Assembly: GCF_001039355.2 (NCBI RefSeq)
Contig: NW_019775449.1
Location: 266,367-330,366, forward strand
Direction of reading: 5' to 3'
Source: Lingula anatina
Lineage: Eukaryota > Brachiopoda > Lingulata > Lingulida > Lingulidae
Length of the DNA: 64,000 nt
Shown here: positions 43,354 to 56,200 of the stretch, piece by piece
Numbering within the stretch: the first letter of the stretch is position 1
Layout: each line of letters begins with the position of its first letter
Program-made: the position numbers and the translations under genes
The notes under the pieces: model-generated
Database searches by the model: none
Seen by the model: the letters and a program-made list of their open reading frames with translations, nothing else
Told to the model about the DNA's origin: nothing

Positions 43354-44947
43354 GATTTCTCTAAGTCTGTGATATTCATCTATTGCATATTGATATTTAG
43401 GAGTTGTAATTCCAAAGAACCAGGCAAGTTTTTCTCCACAGTAATCTGCCACTAAAATAATAGCAGGGCATATTATTTGGAATTCAGAACAACATGAATA
43501 AATTCTAACCACAATAATTTAAAATTACTCATGTTTACAAATGAAGAATGCATTTAAAATATTTATCCAGCAAGTCGATTTTCTGCCTTAAATTGTTAAC
43601 TGAAAACCTACCATGTATGAGTTCAAAGGTTTCCTATTAATCAATTAATTAATTAATCAACTATTTGTCTCTATACCTGCTAAGGCACCAACAGCCAAGG
43701 CTACAAAGTAGAACCACAACCATGGCAGCCAAGACAATGTTTTCTATAATGAGAAAGAACACTTTGCACATTTAAGCCAGAAGGACATTTACATCTCTAA
43801 GTATTCTGCTCATAATATAATCATAGCTTTGTTCCACAAATACAGCATCCATAATAAAACTTGGTAATTTTTTCTTTTTACAATGTTGTAGTCAAGTTAA
43901 TATGTGACCATGAGTAGAAAAAAAGATTTACTTGCACAGAATTCTGTTTCATCATTTACAAAATACAAATGTATAGATCACTGAGAAAAAAAAATTTCTG
44001 CAGAACATGAAAATTCAATTTATTCTACGTCAGATTAAGAATAAATTACTTTCAATCTGAAGAATGAACCCCTTGTATACACTTAGCAAAAGTAAATAAT
44101 AATAACCATTGTAATAGACATTGTTTAGTATTTATCACATTCAATTTCACCATGTTGTATTGGTAGCACTTGTGAAAACAAACAGTAGTTCTCTAAAGAG
44201 ACAAATGGTCTCAGTTGAATCTCAATGAAATGTTTTCTAAAATGCATTTTGTTTGGAATTCAATTCATACTGATCATAAGCTGTATTTAATCCCGAATTT
44301 ATGTGATTTACAACAACATTGTCCAAAAGTGAGGAAATGAGTAGACAGCTTAATATCTATAATGCCACAAGTGGTATGTTATTGTAACGGTAGCAAGAAA
44401 ATGTAACACAGTCACTGTTAGTTCAATTTAAATCATATCACCCATTTTTCCATAAGAATGATATAACTGATAGGGTAGAAACTAACAGGATCCACTGGTT
44501 CAGGTTTGTCTTTCTCTTCTTCCTCTTCATCCGTAGAATATTCTTCAAGAATTCCATCACTGAAGTGTAGGATACGGCGAGGTTGCTTTTTCTTTTTCTG
44601 TGGATTTTCCTCAAGTGGAATGTTTGTAAAGTCCTTTGTTTCCTACGTAAAATAACGTAAGTGCATTTGAGCATATCAAACCTATAACCTGCACTGTGGC
44701 GTAGACTTAAATTAACTGTTATGTAGATCCAGTCATCCACATTATAAATTTACGAAGTCATTCATTATTCCTTGTTTCTAGTCAATTATTGACGGATCAA
44801 AATATGAACTAGACGTGTTTTATCGGTAGTTAGATAAACATGTCGCTCAAATGTATTCTAGACTGTCAACAATCACCTTACCCCGTCTACTTTTTCCTCA
44901 AACACAATGTTACTGGGCGAAATCGCTTCTTCCCCTGCAGACGCCAT
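43354..44947 (-). CDS. FAM177A1: FAM177A-family protein, C-terminal exon missing
   Basis: Four exons: 44882-44947, 44487-44642, 43677-43743 and 43354-43451, giving 129 residues in continuous phase. They start at MASAGEEAISPSNIVFEEKV. The family core is clear: PRRILHFSDGILEEYSTDEEEEE, PVDP, then a short hydrophobic segment (WLPWLWFYFVALAVGALAV), then DYCGEKLAWFFGITTPKYQY and DEYHRL. Human FAM177A1 is about 210-240 residues; its acidic C-terminal tail would be in a further exon that I do not find before the lone N at 43120. The molecular role is not firmly known; links to Golgi and lipid homeostasis are reported for the human protein. Assigned to the family with confidence; orthology to A1 rather than B1 is inferred. 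Confidence 0.85.
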
Positions 44948-45227
44948 TTTACTTTTATCGGTCTCTCAGTACAGAAGAACAGGTATGACCAAAAGTAGTT
45001 TTTGACAGGCACCTTAGAAAAAAGACAAATTTTACGTATAAAATAATAAAATTAACTTCAGAAATGAATAAAAGGAAAAAAATCGTCTTGTTGCCGTCTC
45101 ATTTCTTTGTCTTGCCTTGAAAAGTGCTTCCCACAATGCCGTGTTATTATGGATGACGATGTGCAGCCGGTGAGCTGTCTGCTACAGTTGATTCTACTCG
45201 ATTTTTGACATTCTACATTGAATTAGA
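44948..45227. promoter_or_regulatory. Short divergent intergenic region, FAM177A / TMEM62 (inferred bidirectional promoter)
   Basis: Only 280 bases lie between the two start codons, which point away from each other. The interval must contain both 5' UTRs and promoters. No TATA box could be assigned. Confidence 0.5.
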
Positions 45228-48200
45228 ATGAAATCGTCTATATTAGTTGTTTTGTTTTTGGCTTTAGTTATATCATGTGGGCTTTTAGTGAAGATATTTA
45301 TCACTGATAAAATAAGAAGGCCAGTAATTAACACCTCTTCACTTAGTTCTCGGTCGGCACCACCTTTTCCTGGTGCCAAGGAGGACAATATATTTTGGTT
45401 TGCACAGGTGAGTTACGGACTACGTGTTTGCAGTGGTTGAATATTTTCATGCAACTGTGACATACAATTTAATAGTAATTTTTGTAACTTTAAACGAAAA
45501 AGTTACCCGTATAAATTGCTGTGTCTTCAAACATTTAATTAGCATATTCAATAATTTAGCGTTTTCCACTGTATGACATATATGTACAACGTTAAAACAC
45601 TTAGTTGTGTAACTTTAAGACTGATACAGCAATGCACATTGATGGTTAGTCAGATAAGCACAAAAAGCGAATCCATTAATTTTATCATACACAGGCTATA
45701 GATGAGATGAAAATTACTTAATTATTTATTATTTACTTGAATTATTCTCATCTTTCTCCATGCATTTTTTTTTTAGTTTAGTGCCTGTATACTCCCAGTA
45801 CATCATCATTGATGTTTGATTTAATGTCATTGGAAATTAAGGTTTATGCTGGAAAGCTGTTTTTTATCCCTTCAGTTCAAGTGCAGGCCGGATAATAAGA
45901 TGTACCGAGATCAGTACTTTATATATTATAAAATTGTATGTGGCCTGCAATATACCCATATGCTAGTAACTAGTCATTATAGAACTCTTTAATTAAACAG
46001 ATCATGTTATGCTATTTGCTTTTAGGATGTATGAGTGTACTCTAAGTTAATATTTTATTAAATGATAGCAATAGCTTCAGAACACCTGTCAAAGTAAAAT
46101 GTTATATTGATTTGGTTTGGAAAAGTACTAGGCAATATAGATTTTATAGAAATGTATGATTGCAAGAAAAAACAAGAGAAAAACAGTTTGGAATATTTCA
46201 AAATACTGTCTAGGAAGTTGGCATACTGCATGTTTATAGTACAAAGTCCATAACTCTTTTAAGAAAATAAAAGTGCTTGACCTCTTTAGGCAGTTTTTCA
46301 AGCTTTTTTCTTTGTCATCTTTTTGGTAACAGACTGAGTGAAACATTTCCAGGTAAATGGTTTATATCTGGACCCTTGTCATACAAAAGCAAAAACAAAT
46401 TCTTCACATTATCTGAAAACACGCTGAAAGATATCATTATTTTATTTTATTTTATTTTATTTTATTTTATTTTATTTTATTTATTTAATTTTTTGTTTGT
46501 TTTTTTTTTTTAGGTATCAGACCTTCATTTTAGCATATTTTATGATCCAGCTAGAGTAAGCCAGTTAAAAGAATTTTGCAGTACACACATAGATGCTATA
46601 AAACCTAAATTAGTATTAGTTACAGGTTTGTATGTGGTTTTTCTGTTGTACAATGTGGTGTCTAAGGCCGCATTCACATCGAGTTGAGCCATGCTCTACA
46701 AAGCCACGACTGGTTTTCCCTTTCATGTACGTCCACCATATTTAGGTCGTGGCTTTGTAAAACCATGGCTTAACTCGATGTGAATGCAGCCTAAAGTAAG
46801 CACAGCTGGCAAAAATGATTGTGTAGCTCCATCCTTTTGTAATTTCTGTTTTTACAAACTGAATTTTTGTATCCATTTTGTTGTTAGCTACATGTAGTAT
46901 ATCATACGGATCTAATATCTTTCTGCTGTTAAAAATAATTAACTGCAGTAATTTATTAAAATGTGATGTATGTATTTCATACAATTTCCTCAACAATGTG
47001 ATGAATATGATTATACTTGCAAATGTGTATATTAGTTTCTTATACCCATTCTTCAGGTGACTTGACTGATGCCAAACATAAAGATCTGCAGGGATCAGGC
47101 CAATTTCAGGAAGAGTGGACTTTGTATAATGATGTGCTGAAAGAAACAGGGGTCTTGAAGAAAACCACTTGGTTAGATATTAGAGGGAATCATGGTAATA
47201 AAGTTCCTTAATTCTATATTTCCATGTGGTAACAAAAGGCTGCATCATTTGAAAAAGTTGAGAATATTGAAAAATAATTGTCAAATATACAGGTATATAT
47301 TTTTTGAAAATCAAGCCATTGATTGATGCTTTTAAAGATTAATTTTATTTTCTGTTTCAGATGCATTTGATGTTCCATCCCTGACCAACCAGAAGAATTT
47401 TTATAGGTGAAGTGTTAAATTTCACATTTGGCCTATTCAGAACCAAGTTGATTGGCAGAATAACTAAGCTGCAGATCAAATATGGCACAACCCACTTGAA
47501 AGCTTGCCAAGATTTAATTGCTCTACCCCTGCTGGGATGTCCTGGTTGGGAGGCTGCGAATCCAATGTCAAGTGCACGCCATATTTGATTCGTAGATCAG
47601 TAAGTCTGCAGGTCAGCTTGGTTCTGAACAGTGAACAGGCCCGTTTATTGCTGTCTTTTACCTGCATAAGATTTTTACAGGCATGAGATTTTTCTACAGA
47701 TTGTTTCGTATGGCTTTTTGTATTATAAAACTTTTTAATTGTTTACAGTTCACATTATTTATTTGAATTTTGTTTGCACTGATACTAAAGTTTACTTCAA
47801 TTATTAATTTGCAGGACATACTCTGCTCAAGGAAAAAAACATTTCCATTCATATCAACATGTCGAAATATTGCCATTTGGGAAGTATATTTTTAATGCAG
47901 TTGATGCTTGCCCAAACCCTGGACCAAGGAGACCATTTAATTTTTTTGGAATGCTAACACAAGTAAAGTTGAAACAATATATGATTTTTGGTTATCTGCT
48001 CACTGATAATTTAAGACAGTTTTTATAATTTGTGATTGATGTCATTGCCTATTTTATCTCTTTATTCTTGCTTTTTTAAAATTGATTTAATTACTTGAGA
48101 TTTTTACACATAAAATTAAAAAATAATAAAGCTAGAAGGTTTATTTATTATTTATATTGACTCTTGTAGGATAGTTTAGACACATTGGAGGAGTTTGCCC

Positions 48201-49358
48201 GAGCCAGTGAGAAGAGCAATGCTACCATATGGTTTGGTCACTACCCAACTTCATTGATTGGTATGCCTGAACCGGGGCTGCGTCATGTCATGAGGTATGC
48301 TACAGCATTGGGCTGCTGAAATGAAAAGATCTATCAACTTTCAGCCAGTATACTGATAACATTAGAATGACATTAAAAACAAAGGGGAAATGAAAATTAA
48401 AAATGATTGGTATGTGCATGTAACCTTCAAGTTGGCACCTCTGAAAATTATTGTATGATTACAATTGTAGTGACAAGAAGTGATCATAAGACTAAGCTTA
48501 TTATTATTATTATTATAAGGGAAACCGTGCAGTTTTGACAAAGAATATTGAAAATTATAGTTTATTTATGAGTTAATTATCTTAACAAAATGTATGTAGC
48601 TTAGCATTGGCCAAAAACAAAGTTTGGTATTATGACCTTGGGATGGTGTATTGTTTCTTATAACATGTTTTCAGGCATGGCATAGCCTACATGTGTGGTC
48701 ATCTGCACACCCTGGCTGGCCTGGTCCCCAAGATGCATACATTACAGAAAGAGGGTTATCTTGAACTGGAACTTGGAGACTGGAAGGATAATAGAATGTA
48801 ATTATATGAATTGATTTGTGATTTATATACAAAAAAAAAATAATAAAGAAATAAATAAATAAAATAAATAGATAAATAAATAATAATAATAAATAAATCA
48901 AACACAAACAAGTATATAGACTGTCAGATAAAAGTTATAGATGACAACCAAACATTGTTAAAATATTAAATTCCAATATAATTATTTTATTTTGTTTCAG
49001 GTATAGAGTAGTTGCCATGGATCATGATCTGATGTCATTTACTGATGTTCATTTTGATACCTGGCCTGTTATTCTGATCACAAACCCCAAAGATGCTCTG
49101 TACACACTGCCTGACCGTGAACCAACTGGCCGTATGCTGAAGTCTACTCATATCAGGTATCATGATGACATGTGTCTGCATCTAATTTAATATATTGCAT
49201 TCTAAAGGCATGTAATGATTGTTATATGACCTATAGACATACAAAAACTGAAAAAAAAAAACATCCTTGTGATTTCAAAACTGGATATCTTTGGCATTTA
49301 AAAGTGAAGACAACACTTCTATTTCACTGTATTGAATTTAGTTATTTGACAAATTTTA

Positions 49359-49415
<57 letters not shown>

Positions 49416-51689
49416 TTTAATATATATATAAACTTTTGATTTTGATGGTTTTCAGACTGCTAGTCTTCTCACCTGGTAAAATTCTCTCAGTTGAGGTCAG
49501 CATTGATACAGTTCAAGTTGGCTTTGCAAAGCAGGCCAAAGGTCCACTGTATGTCCTGGCATGGAACCCCACAGACTACAGCAAGGGGGTGCACACTATT
49601 AAAGTGANTTTGGAGGCGGTATCGCCTCTCTGATCCTCTAGTTATAAATATTTCTGTTCCTATCAATATAGTAATTAAGTTATTCTGTTGTGTATCATTT
49701 ATCTTACATTGCAATGTGCCTGGTTATGTGAACATATAATAAATGCACATTTTGAGAAAGTTGAAGCTGAAAAAAGTCAAATTAAGTACACCTTTAACCC
49801 TTGGTAATTTGAGCCAGTACTCTGCATTCTTAAACTACTTATTTTTATACTAAATCCTGTTGTATCTCATGTTTTGAGCACTCAGGATTTAATATCCAAC
49901 ACACATATTTAACGTTTAGCTGTACATCTTCATTTCGTATGTAAATGTATAATAAACAGAGGTAAAAAACAACTAAATAATTGATTATGAATTGTTATGT
50001 TTTAGGGCCAGACTCTCTACACAGTGGCGATGTTAACAGCACTTTTACCCTTGCTCTATTTTAGAATCATGAAAGAAAGGAAAACAGGCAAGATTTTTGA
50101 CATTTTGTTCTACTTCTAATGTCACCACGGAAAAGATGCCAGCTGAATGTTAAATTAATATATAAGTATTTCATAAAAATCATACAGTAGTCTAAAGTTA
50201 AAGTGTTTGTGTTAATCATTTTGTATTGGTGGAAAGTAAATATATTATTTATCATTTGAATATTTCAGTCAATTGCCTGCACCTGCCTAGATTTTTCGAT
50301 GTGGTGAATGAAATCCTCAGAAGGATTTATTATGTGTCTGTATACAATAACACTTTTTATCCATTGGTTATATACATAGTTTATATAACAATAGGTGAGT
50401 TTAAGTGATAAATTTAAATAAACTCTTAATTTGCATATTAATTAGAGAGGCTATTGATTGTGTTACATTTACATTTTATGTTGTCTTGGCTATGTATTTG
50501 GGTTTTAAACATACATTTTTAACAGTTTTTATATTTCGATTTGAAATTATTTTGTGTAGCACATTTTATCTTGAATCATGAAATATTTTGTCTTGAATCA
50601 TGTTGTGAATTTTGAGAGAAAGAGTGGTATATATGGTAGTTCTCAGTATATCTCAAATGAAATATGACTTTCCTTAACCTTGTCAGTGGCATTCTTTATC
50701 ATATTACATTTTAATATATTTCCCAAACATTCTGCCACTTATTTTTCTCCTTTTCCCTCAGGACCCTGGTTCATAGGACATGTCTTAGATGGCCACGTGG
50801 GTCTGTGTTTTTTATTTGGGATCTATGTGAATGGTACACTGATTCCTAGTAATCTCACCTATGTGTATGGATTTTTCCAGGTAAGTAGTAGAATGCGGGC
50901 TTGATCTATTTAATGCACACACAGTATTGCAGAGATGAATTTACCTGTTACCAGCATAACTGTCTGCTATCATGCTTACTACTTCAAAGTTCAGTTGTTT
51001 GACTACTGGTTGTCTAAAACAATGAACATGCAGTATTTTGTACTCTGATATACAGTGGTTGCTGTACAGGTGTTTCTGTTTGTGTACTCACTTTGTAATA
51101 AATAATAAAATGCATCTTTTTAATATGACACTGGATCAGTGCTCTAAATAATCAAGTGGGCTTAGAAGTTAGGTGTAATAAAATGAAGCAGTATACAAAA
51201 CAACTGTTTCTAATTGTTAAAAATGTCATTTGAGTGGCTGTTCTATGAAATCCAAAAAGTCTTCAGTACAGAGTATAAGTGTGGTTTTATAAACGCAACC
51301 CTGATATTATGTTATTGCTTCTATTACTGCTGATATCTAAAACTTTTCTTTTCCAGATCTTAATGTTTGTCATTCCATTAATACTTTACACTGGGTGGTG
51401 TATACAGCACCGGCTCAGAAACTTAAAGAAAGATAAAGCCATGGACAAGCCGACTTGTAAAAACTATGTCAAGGATCACTGGAGTTTCTTACTCATCGTG
51501 TTCTTGCAAGTGTGGTTTGCATATGGAGGGTTCTTTAAAGCTTATGGAACCATGGCGTTTTTACTTGGACCATTTAGGACCTGGTCTGCAGTTCTGGCTA
51601 TATATCTGCATAGAAATGCATCGAATGTAGAGAGACAGGAACTCGAGATGAAACCAGAGCTGAGTGAACAGCAATGTAAACATGGTTAA
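45228..51689 (+). CDS. TMEM62: TMEM62, metallophosphoesterase-like transmembrane protein, broken by a single N in exon 9
   Basis: Exons: 45228-45407, 46514-46625, 47057-47194, 47361-47406, 47815-47962, 48170-48294, 48675-48797, 49001-49156, 49456-49607 (cut), 50006-50087, 50269-50394, 50762-50880 and 51357-51689. An N-terminal signal anchor (ILVVLFLALVISCGLLV) is followed by calcineurin-like phosphoesterase motifs in order: VSDLHFS, VTGDLTD, RGNHD, FGHYPT and CGHLHT. A beta-rich domain and a C-terminal multi-helix membrane part (TLYTVAMLTALLPLLYF onwards) follow. About 613 residues are seen against about 640 in human. Exon 9 reads to GVHTIKV, then an N at 49608 and unrelated sequence, so its end and perhaps another exon are lost. 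Exon 10 leaves by CAG|GCAAGA, a GC-AG intron required by phase. AATAAA lies at 51793. The biological substrate is unknown. Confidence 0.92.
46440..46482. repeat. (TTTTA)n microsatellite
   Basis: About eight units, just upstream of the TMEM62 exon 2 acceptor at 46513, where it and the following T-run extend the polypyrimidine tract. Confidence 0.9.
46666..46791. mobile_element. 126-bp MITE with TAA target duplication, TMEM62 intron 2
   Basis: Terminal inverted repeats of about 30 bp: GGCCGCATTCACATCGAGTT at the left, and GGCTGCATTCACATCGAGTT in reverse complement at the right. TAA flanks both ends (46663-46665 and 46792-46794). A 3-bp TWA duplication with GG-starting ends is characteristic of PIF/Harbinger-type MITEs. 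Confidence 0.8.
49359..49412. repeat. (TAT)n microsatellite
   Basis: About 17 units in a TMEM62 intron, ending 43 bases before the exon 9 acceptor. Confidence 0.93.
49608..49608. other. Single N inside TMEM62 exon 9, probable contig join
   Basis: The frame is TMEM62-like up to KV and unlike it from the next base; a stop follows within eight codons. Five bases on is a small perfect hairpin (GAGGCG-GTAT-CGCCTC, 49613-49628). Confidence 0.75.
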
Positions 51690-51792
51690 TTAAGTGCAAT
51701 ATCTGGAACTATTTCTTGTATTTTGATGTACTAGTCATGATTACAACACGTGGTACCGTATAATTATTTATATCTGGTTTAAAAGTTATAAT

Positions 51793-51798
51793 AATAAA
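51793..51798 (+). terminator. Polyadenylation signal AATAAA of TMEM62
   Basis: Lies 104 bases after the TAA stop, in an AT-rich stretch. Confidence 0.5.
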
Positions 51799-52296
51799 AT
51801 GATAATCTTAAGTCGTTTTCGGCAGAGAGCTATATACATCTGACATCTCTGCAGTGATACACATTACACATTACACTCTTGCTCCACTGACATTAATACC
51901 CCATTGATAAGCCTGCACCTCTTGTTAAACCTTGAAGTCATAACACCCCCACCCCCCAAAAAATGACTGCAAATGACTAGAAATTACCCTTTTATTCTCT
52001 TATAGGCCCCAGAAAGTTATCACTTTTACAACAGTGTTCAAAGGGCCAAAATTAAAAAAAAACATATAAAGCAATTCTCAAACTCTGCCTGTTTTCAAAC
52101 TGAATACCTCGATATTTTGTTTCCAGTTATTGCTGTAACAAGAAATGAGGACAGCTCCCACTGTGGTGCTGTGAACAAATTGAACTCCATACAGTGATTC
52201 CAATGTGGACAGAAATCACTGTTCATTTTTAAGTAGATTGATAACTTGAGTATAGTAGAAAGATCAAAATAATGCAATAAGTCTAGTCATGACTTA

Positions 52297-52522
52297 GGGT
52301 GCTTTCCCAGAGATTTAGATCGATCTAAAGATTAAGTTTTAGATCGACCTAACTCCCTGGGGGTTCAGGCTAAATTGCAGTCAGCCGAGCAGACACCATA
52401 GTTAATTATCCCCTTACAGCTTTTAGTAGGCGGGACAGACGCTTAAGCCGGCCAAGCTGACAGTAATCTAGTGAGACTCCCCACAGGGATAGATCGATCT
52501 AAAAATCTGTGGAAATGGGGTG
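52297..52522. mobile_element. Possible MITE between TMEM62 and DRAP1
   Basis: Left GGTGCTTTCCCAGAGATTTA and right (reverse complement) CACCCCATTTCCACAGATTT are similar and both are followed by AGATCGATCTA, giving about 30 bp of imperfect inverted ends. Flanking TTA / TAA could be a diverged target duplication. The rest of the 51.7-53.2 kb spacer shows nothing recognisable beyond TTTATT words that could be the minus-strand poly(A) signal of DRAP1. Confidence 0.5.
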
Positions 52523-53252
52523 TAAGAAGACCAATGTAAACAAGTCACATGGCCTACCATGCTCAACATGGGGTCAGTTTTGTAGTGTTTACTGGAATGT
52601 GTCAGTGTCCAAGATGGTGTATTGGGAGTGAAATTTATTATTTTGTTAAGCCCACTTTGTTGTATCCTTTATACATCTGATTAAAATTTATATTTATTAT
52701 ATATGGGCCTCTGATGAAGAAAAAGGGTCTGCTCTTGAATTCATATATTTGACAAACAAAATTAACAAAGTTGATAATACTTTTTGTTGGTAGTAATAAA
52801 ATATAATGTCATTCATCCTTTTTTTCCACAAATTTATCAAGACTCACTGCTCTGATATTTAGAATCAATATTGTGGAAGTGTGCAGATGCTTGGTTTGGA
52901 TTATAAGCCACTAGCATATTTCATCCTATGATATTATTATTATCAATTTTTAAAAAAAGTGTCTGTACATAAAAAATTATTGGTTAAGGCTAGTGTTGTA
53001 CCTTCTTGAAATTAACAAATATTTAACTGGTATTCACAAGTCCAGTGTAACTACCTAGAAATGTGCTTCTTTTGCACAAACATATAAAACAGCAAATTCA
53101 AAGTCCATCACACTCAAACATCGTAACTACTTTTCAAAAGATTTGAACTGTTCCACCTCACATTCGGATTAGGAAAAAGAAATTTAAAATCTGTATGCAG
53201 AATGTGCCTCCAGTTTAAATCAAAAACACTTGAACTGAATTAGGAGTCTCCC

Positions 53253-56200
53253 TTAAGTATCATAATCATCATCCTCTGTATTACCCCTGTCACTAGATGG
53301 CGGCACTACAGGGGGTGTAAAAGTTCTTTCTTGGGGCAATATGCCCATAGTCTGTGGCATTGGTGGCATGATGCCATGAGGTAAATACTGTGGGAGACCC
53401 TGTGGTTGAAATGGACTCAGGTATGGACCAGGACGACTGGAAATGTACAAAAACAGATGCTTATTTATGGCACTACTTAATTTGAAATATATGAAAATTA
53501 GACAGCAATGTTTGCAAATATACAGATGCCAAACAGAAAAACAACTGAAAATGAAAAATGTTCCAACATGTTTTGAAAATATTGGAAAATGAAATAAAAA
53601 TCCCTTTAAAATATCTTCAAAAATGTACAGTCATTTCATCCAGAAGTCATTCTCTGCCCCTTATAAGAACTTACTGCTGATAATTGTATCCTTCCGGAGG
53701 GGCTGCAAATACTGGTCTGGGGGCTTCTGGTTGTGCTGCTGGTGGGGGCTGTGCAAATGGTATGCTACCACTAGACTGGGTGGTATCCTCTCCAGTCTCA
53801 TCCTCACCTTCATCTGTGTCTGCCTGATATAGAAATATAAGCAAGTTATTGTGAGCGGCTTTTATTTCCTAATGGAAAAAGACCACATTCAGATTCACAT
53901 ATTGTGCTGGGTCGGGTCCAACTCTGTGGGAGATTCTCACTTATTTTCAATCAGTAAAATCAGCTTAATTGTCTGACACGCCTCCTTAAGCAGCTAGGAG
54001 GTAATAGCTATTGTGTGCTGATTATGCTGACTCCACTGATTGCACTCTAGCAAGAATTTTGCCCAGTGTGAATATGAATGCTCCCTACAAGTTGGTTTAA
54101 GCTACATGTTTGCTTGCTACATGTTATTTATTTACCGCATAAGACTAAGAGGGTTTAAATTAATTAAAATACAGTATGATTTTCATTATTTGGGGAGAGT
54201 AATATGCAATATTTAGAATAATTGTCACATTTAATTTAAAATACAGCAGAGAGTGAGAGCAGTTTATTATAAGGCCTGTGAACCTGTGCCACAATATCAC
54301 AGTTTTAGTCATTAATTTGGCATGCATGCTCAAGATCACAAACAGCTAATTTGTTCATAAGACCTCTGAACAAGCTAGGTAAGTCCTGATCTAACTTTGG
54401 TGCATATTTTCTACACAATTAAAGAAAAGAAACCTACATCCTCAGTGGATTCATCATCTGAGGTCACTTCCGTCCTTCTTCTTCCTGTAGAACTGTTTTC
54501 TCCATGTTGGCCACTTCTCGACTTCCTTGGTCTCCTATATAAACAGAATAATTGAGACATTTGTCAACTGTGTAATATAAAATAGATCTGGAGATATTTC
54601 AGCCATACATTTAACTTTTACCAAGTCAACAACAACTGGTAAAATATGAATTACTTTCACTCATAGTAAGCCCTAAGCTCCACTTCCTCTATCGCAGTTG
54701 TAAAATTTTCCATCTGAGTCACACACTAACTTTAACAAAATTAGTACTAGTAATGAAATGTGAAATAATCAATCTTCAGTTCTCTAGCACTTAATCTTTA
54801 GGTTAACCTTACCCCGTTTTCCATGGTCTTGTACCAGACACTGGGGCATTGTCCTCAGCATTATTAGCAGTGTGAACACTTCCCTCTCCATCTCCTTCCT
54901 CGCACTGGACATCTGGAATGCTAGCTACTAGGTCACGTAAAAAGTCAAACTTCTTCTCTGATTCTATGGCCTGCTTCCTGCAATTTTTCAACAGATGGTG
55001 AACATAAATTATACCAAGGTTTTACATATCCTTTGGAAGTTTGCGACTTTTTTATAGGTGATTAGTCATATTAGAATTTTTCACACTTTTCATCCAGTCT
55101 CAGGCCAACTGTTAGTTCATTTAAAATCATGTAGTCCTTTATCTGACAAGTATTTCTGTCTCTCTTTTGTATAAAAAATGCCGTTTATGTTCCACTTATC
55201 AAAAATTGCAATACCATTTTCATCAAATTAAAACACTTACATATGAGCAGCTGAAAGAGTTTTGGCATGTTTTGATTGTGTAATATCATTAGCTCTGGAT
55301 ATAAGGGACTCTATGAATAGTTCAAGAGCTCTTGCTGAGAAAGTTGAGGAAAATACATTTCCTTGCATTTTTGCACTAACAGCACTACACAGCAGATTGA
55401 TGTTCAAAACTGCCTTAGCCAATAAACAAACATAACATTTATAGGTCTTCAAATTTTACATTAATTACTGTAAATATGGAACCATTCTTTCAGCAAATGA
55501 CTAAATTTATAATCCCATTCTGTGGTATTTGTGTCCTGGACAAAAAAAAATTGAAAAGGCACATTTTTTGATTAAATAAATTTTGCAGTGTTTAACTTGA
55601 AAAATGTGAAAGTTTGCACTACTAAGAGGGAATTTTTTGGCATATATAAAACTAAAAATAAATTTCATTTCCAATGTTAAAATTGAGGTATGAGGAAGTA
55701 CATGTTCTTAGGGTAAACACTGAAAATTTAAGTGAGATCTACAAAACACTTTAATTACAATTATATGTTAATCAAAGTCTATATTTTTTAAAAAGTTAAA
55801 AAGCTAAAATGCTATTTCAAAATAACACAACATATTTTTGTTTCAATATTTTAATTTTTTCTTTAAAAATCACTAACAGATCAGACTTTTGTAGTTGAAG
55901 TTGATTGATGAAAATGGTTGTCCATTTTTTCCCAACCATAATGATAATCACCAATATTTCTCAACGAAATGTAATCAATAATTTTTTAAGAATTTTTTAA
56001 GACAAAAGTTTAGGATTGCTCTTATCAATATTCCCACCAAATCTGAACTATTTATGTATTAACCTTTGTGTAAAAACAACTTTAAAAGAGTTAAAAATCC
56101 AAATGTAATGCAAAACAAATACCACAGAATGTCACTTTACAAAATTAATGACAGAAACATAAGGAGATAAGAATTATCTAAAATACAGGTACTTGTTGAA

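Noticed and set aside
43055-43512. Frames rich in Thr-His, Cys-Val or Arg-Glu
   Set aside because: Translations of the GT/GA microsatellite; only 43354-43451 is a real exon.
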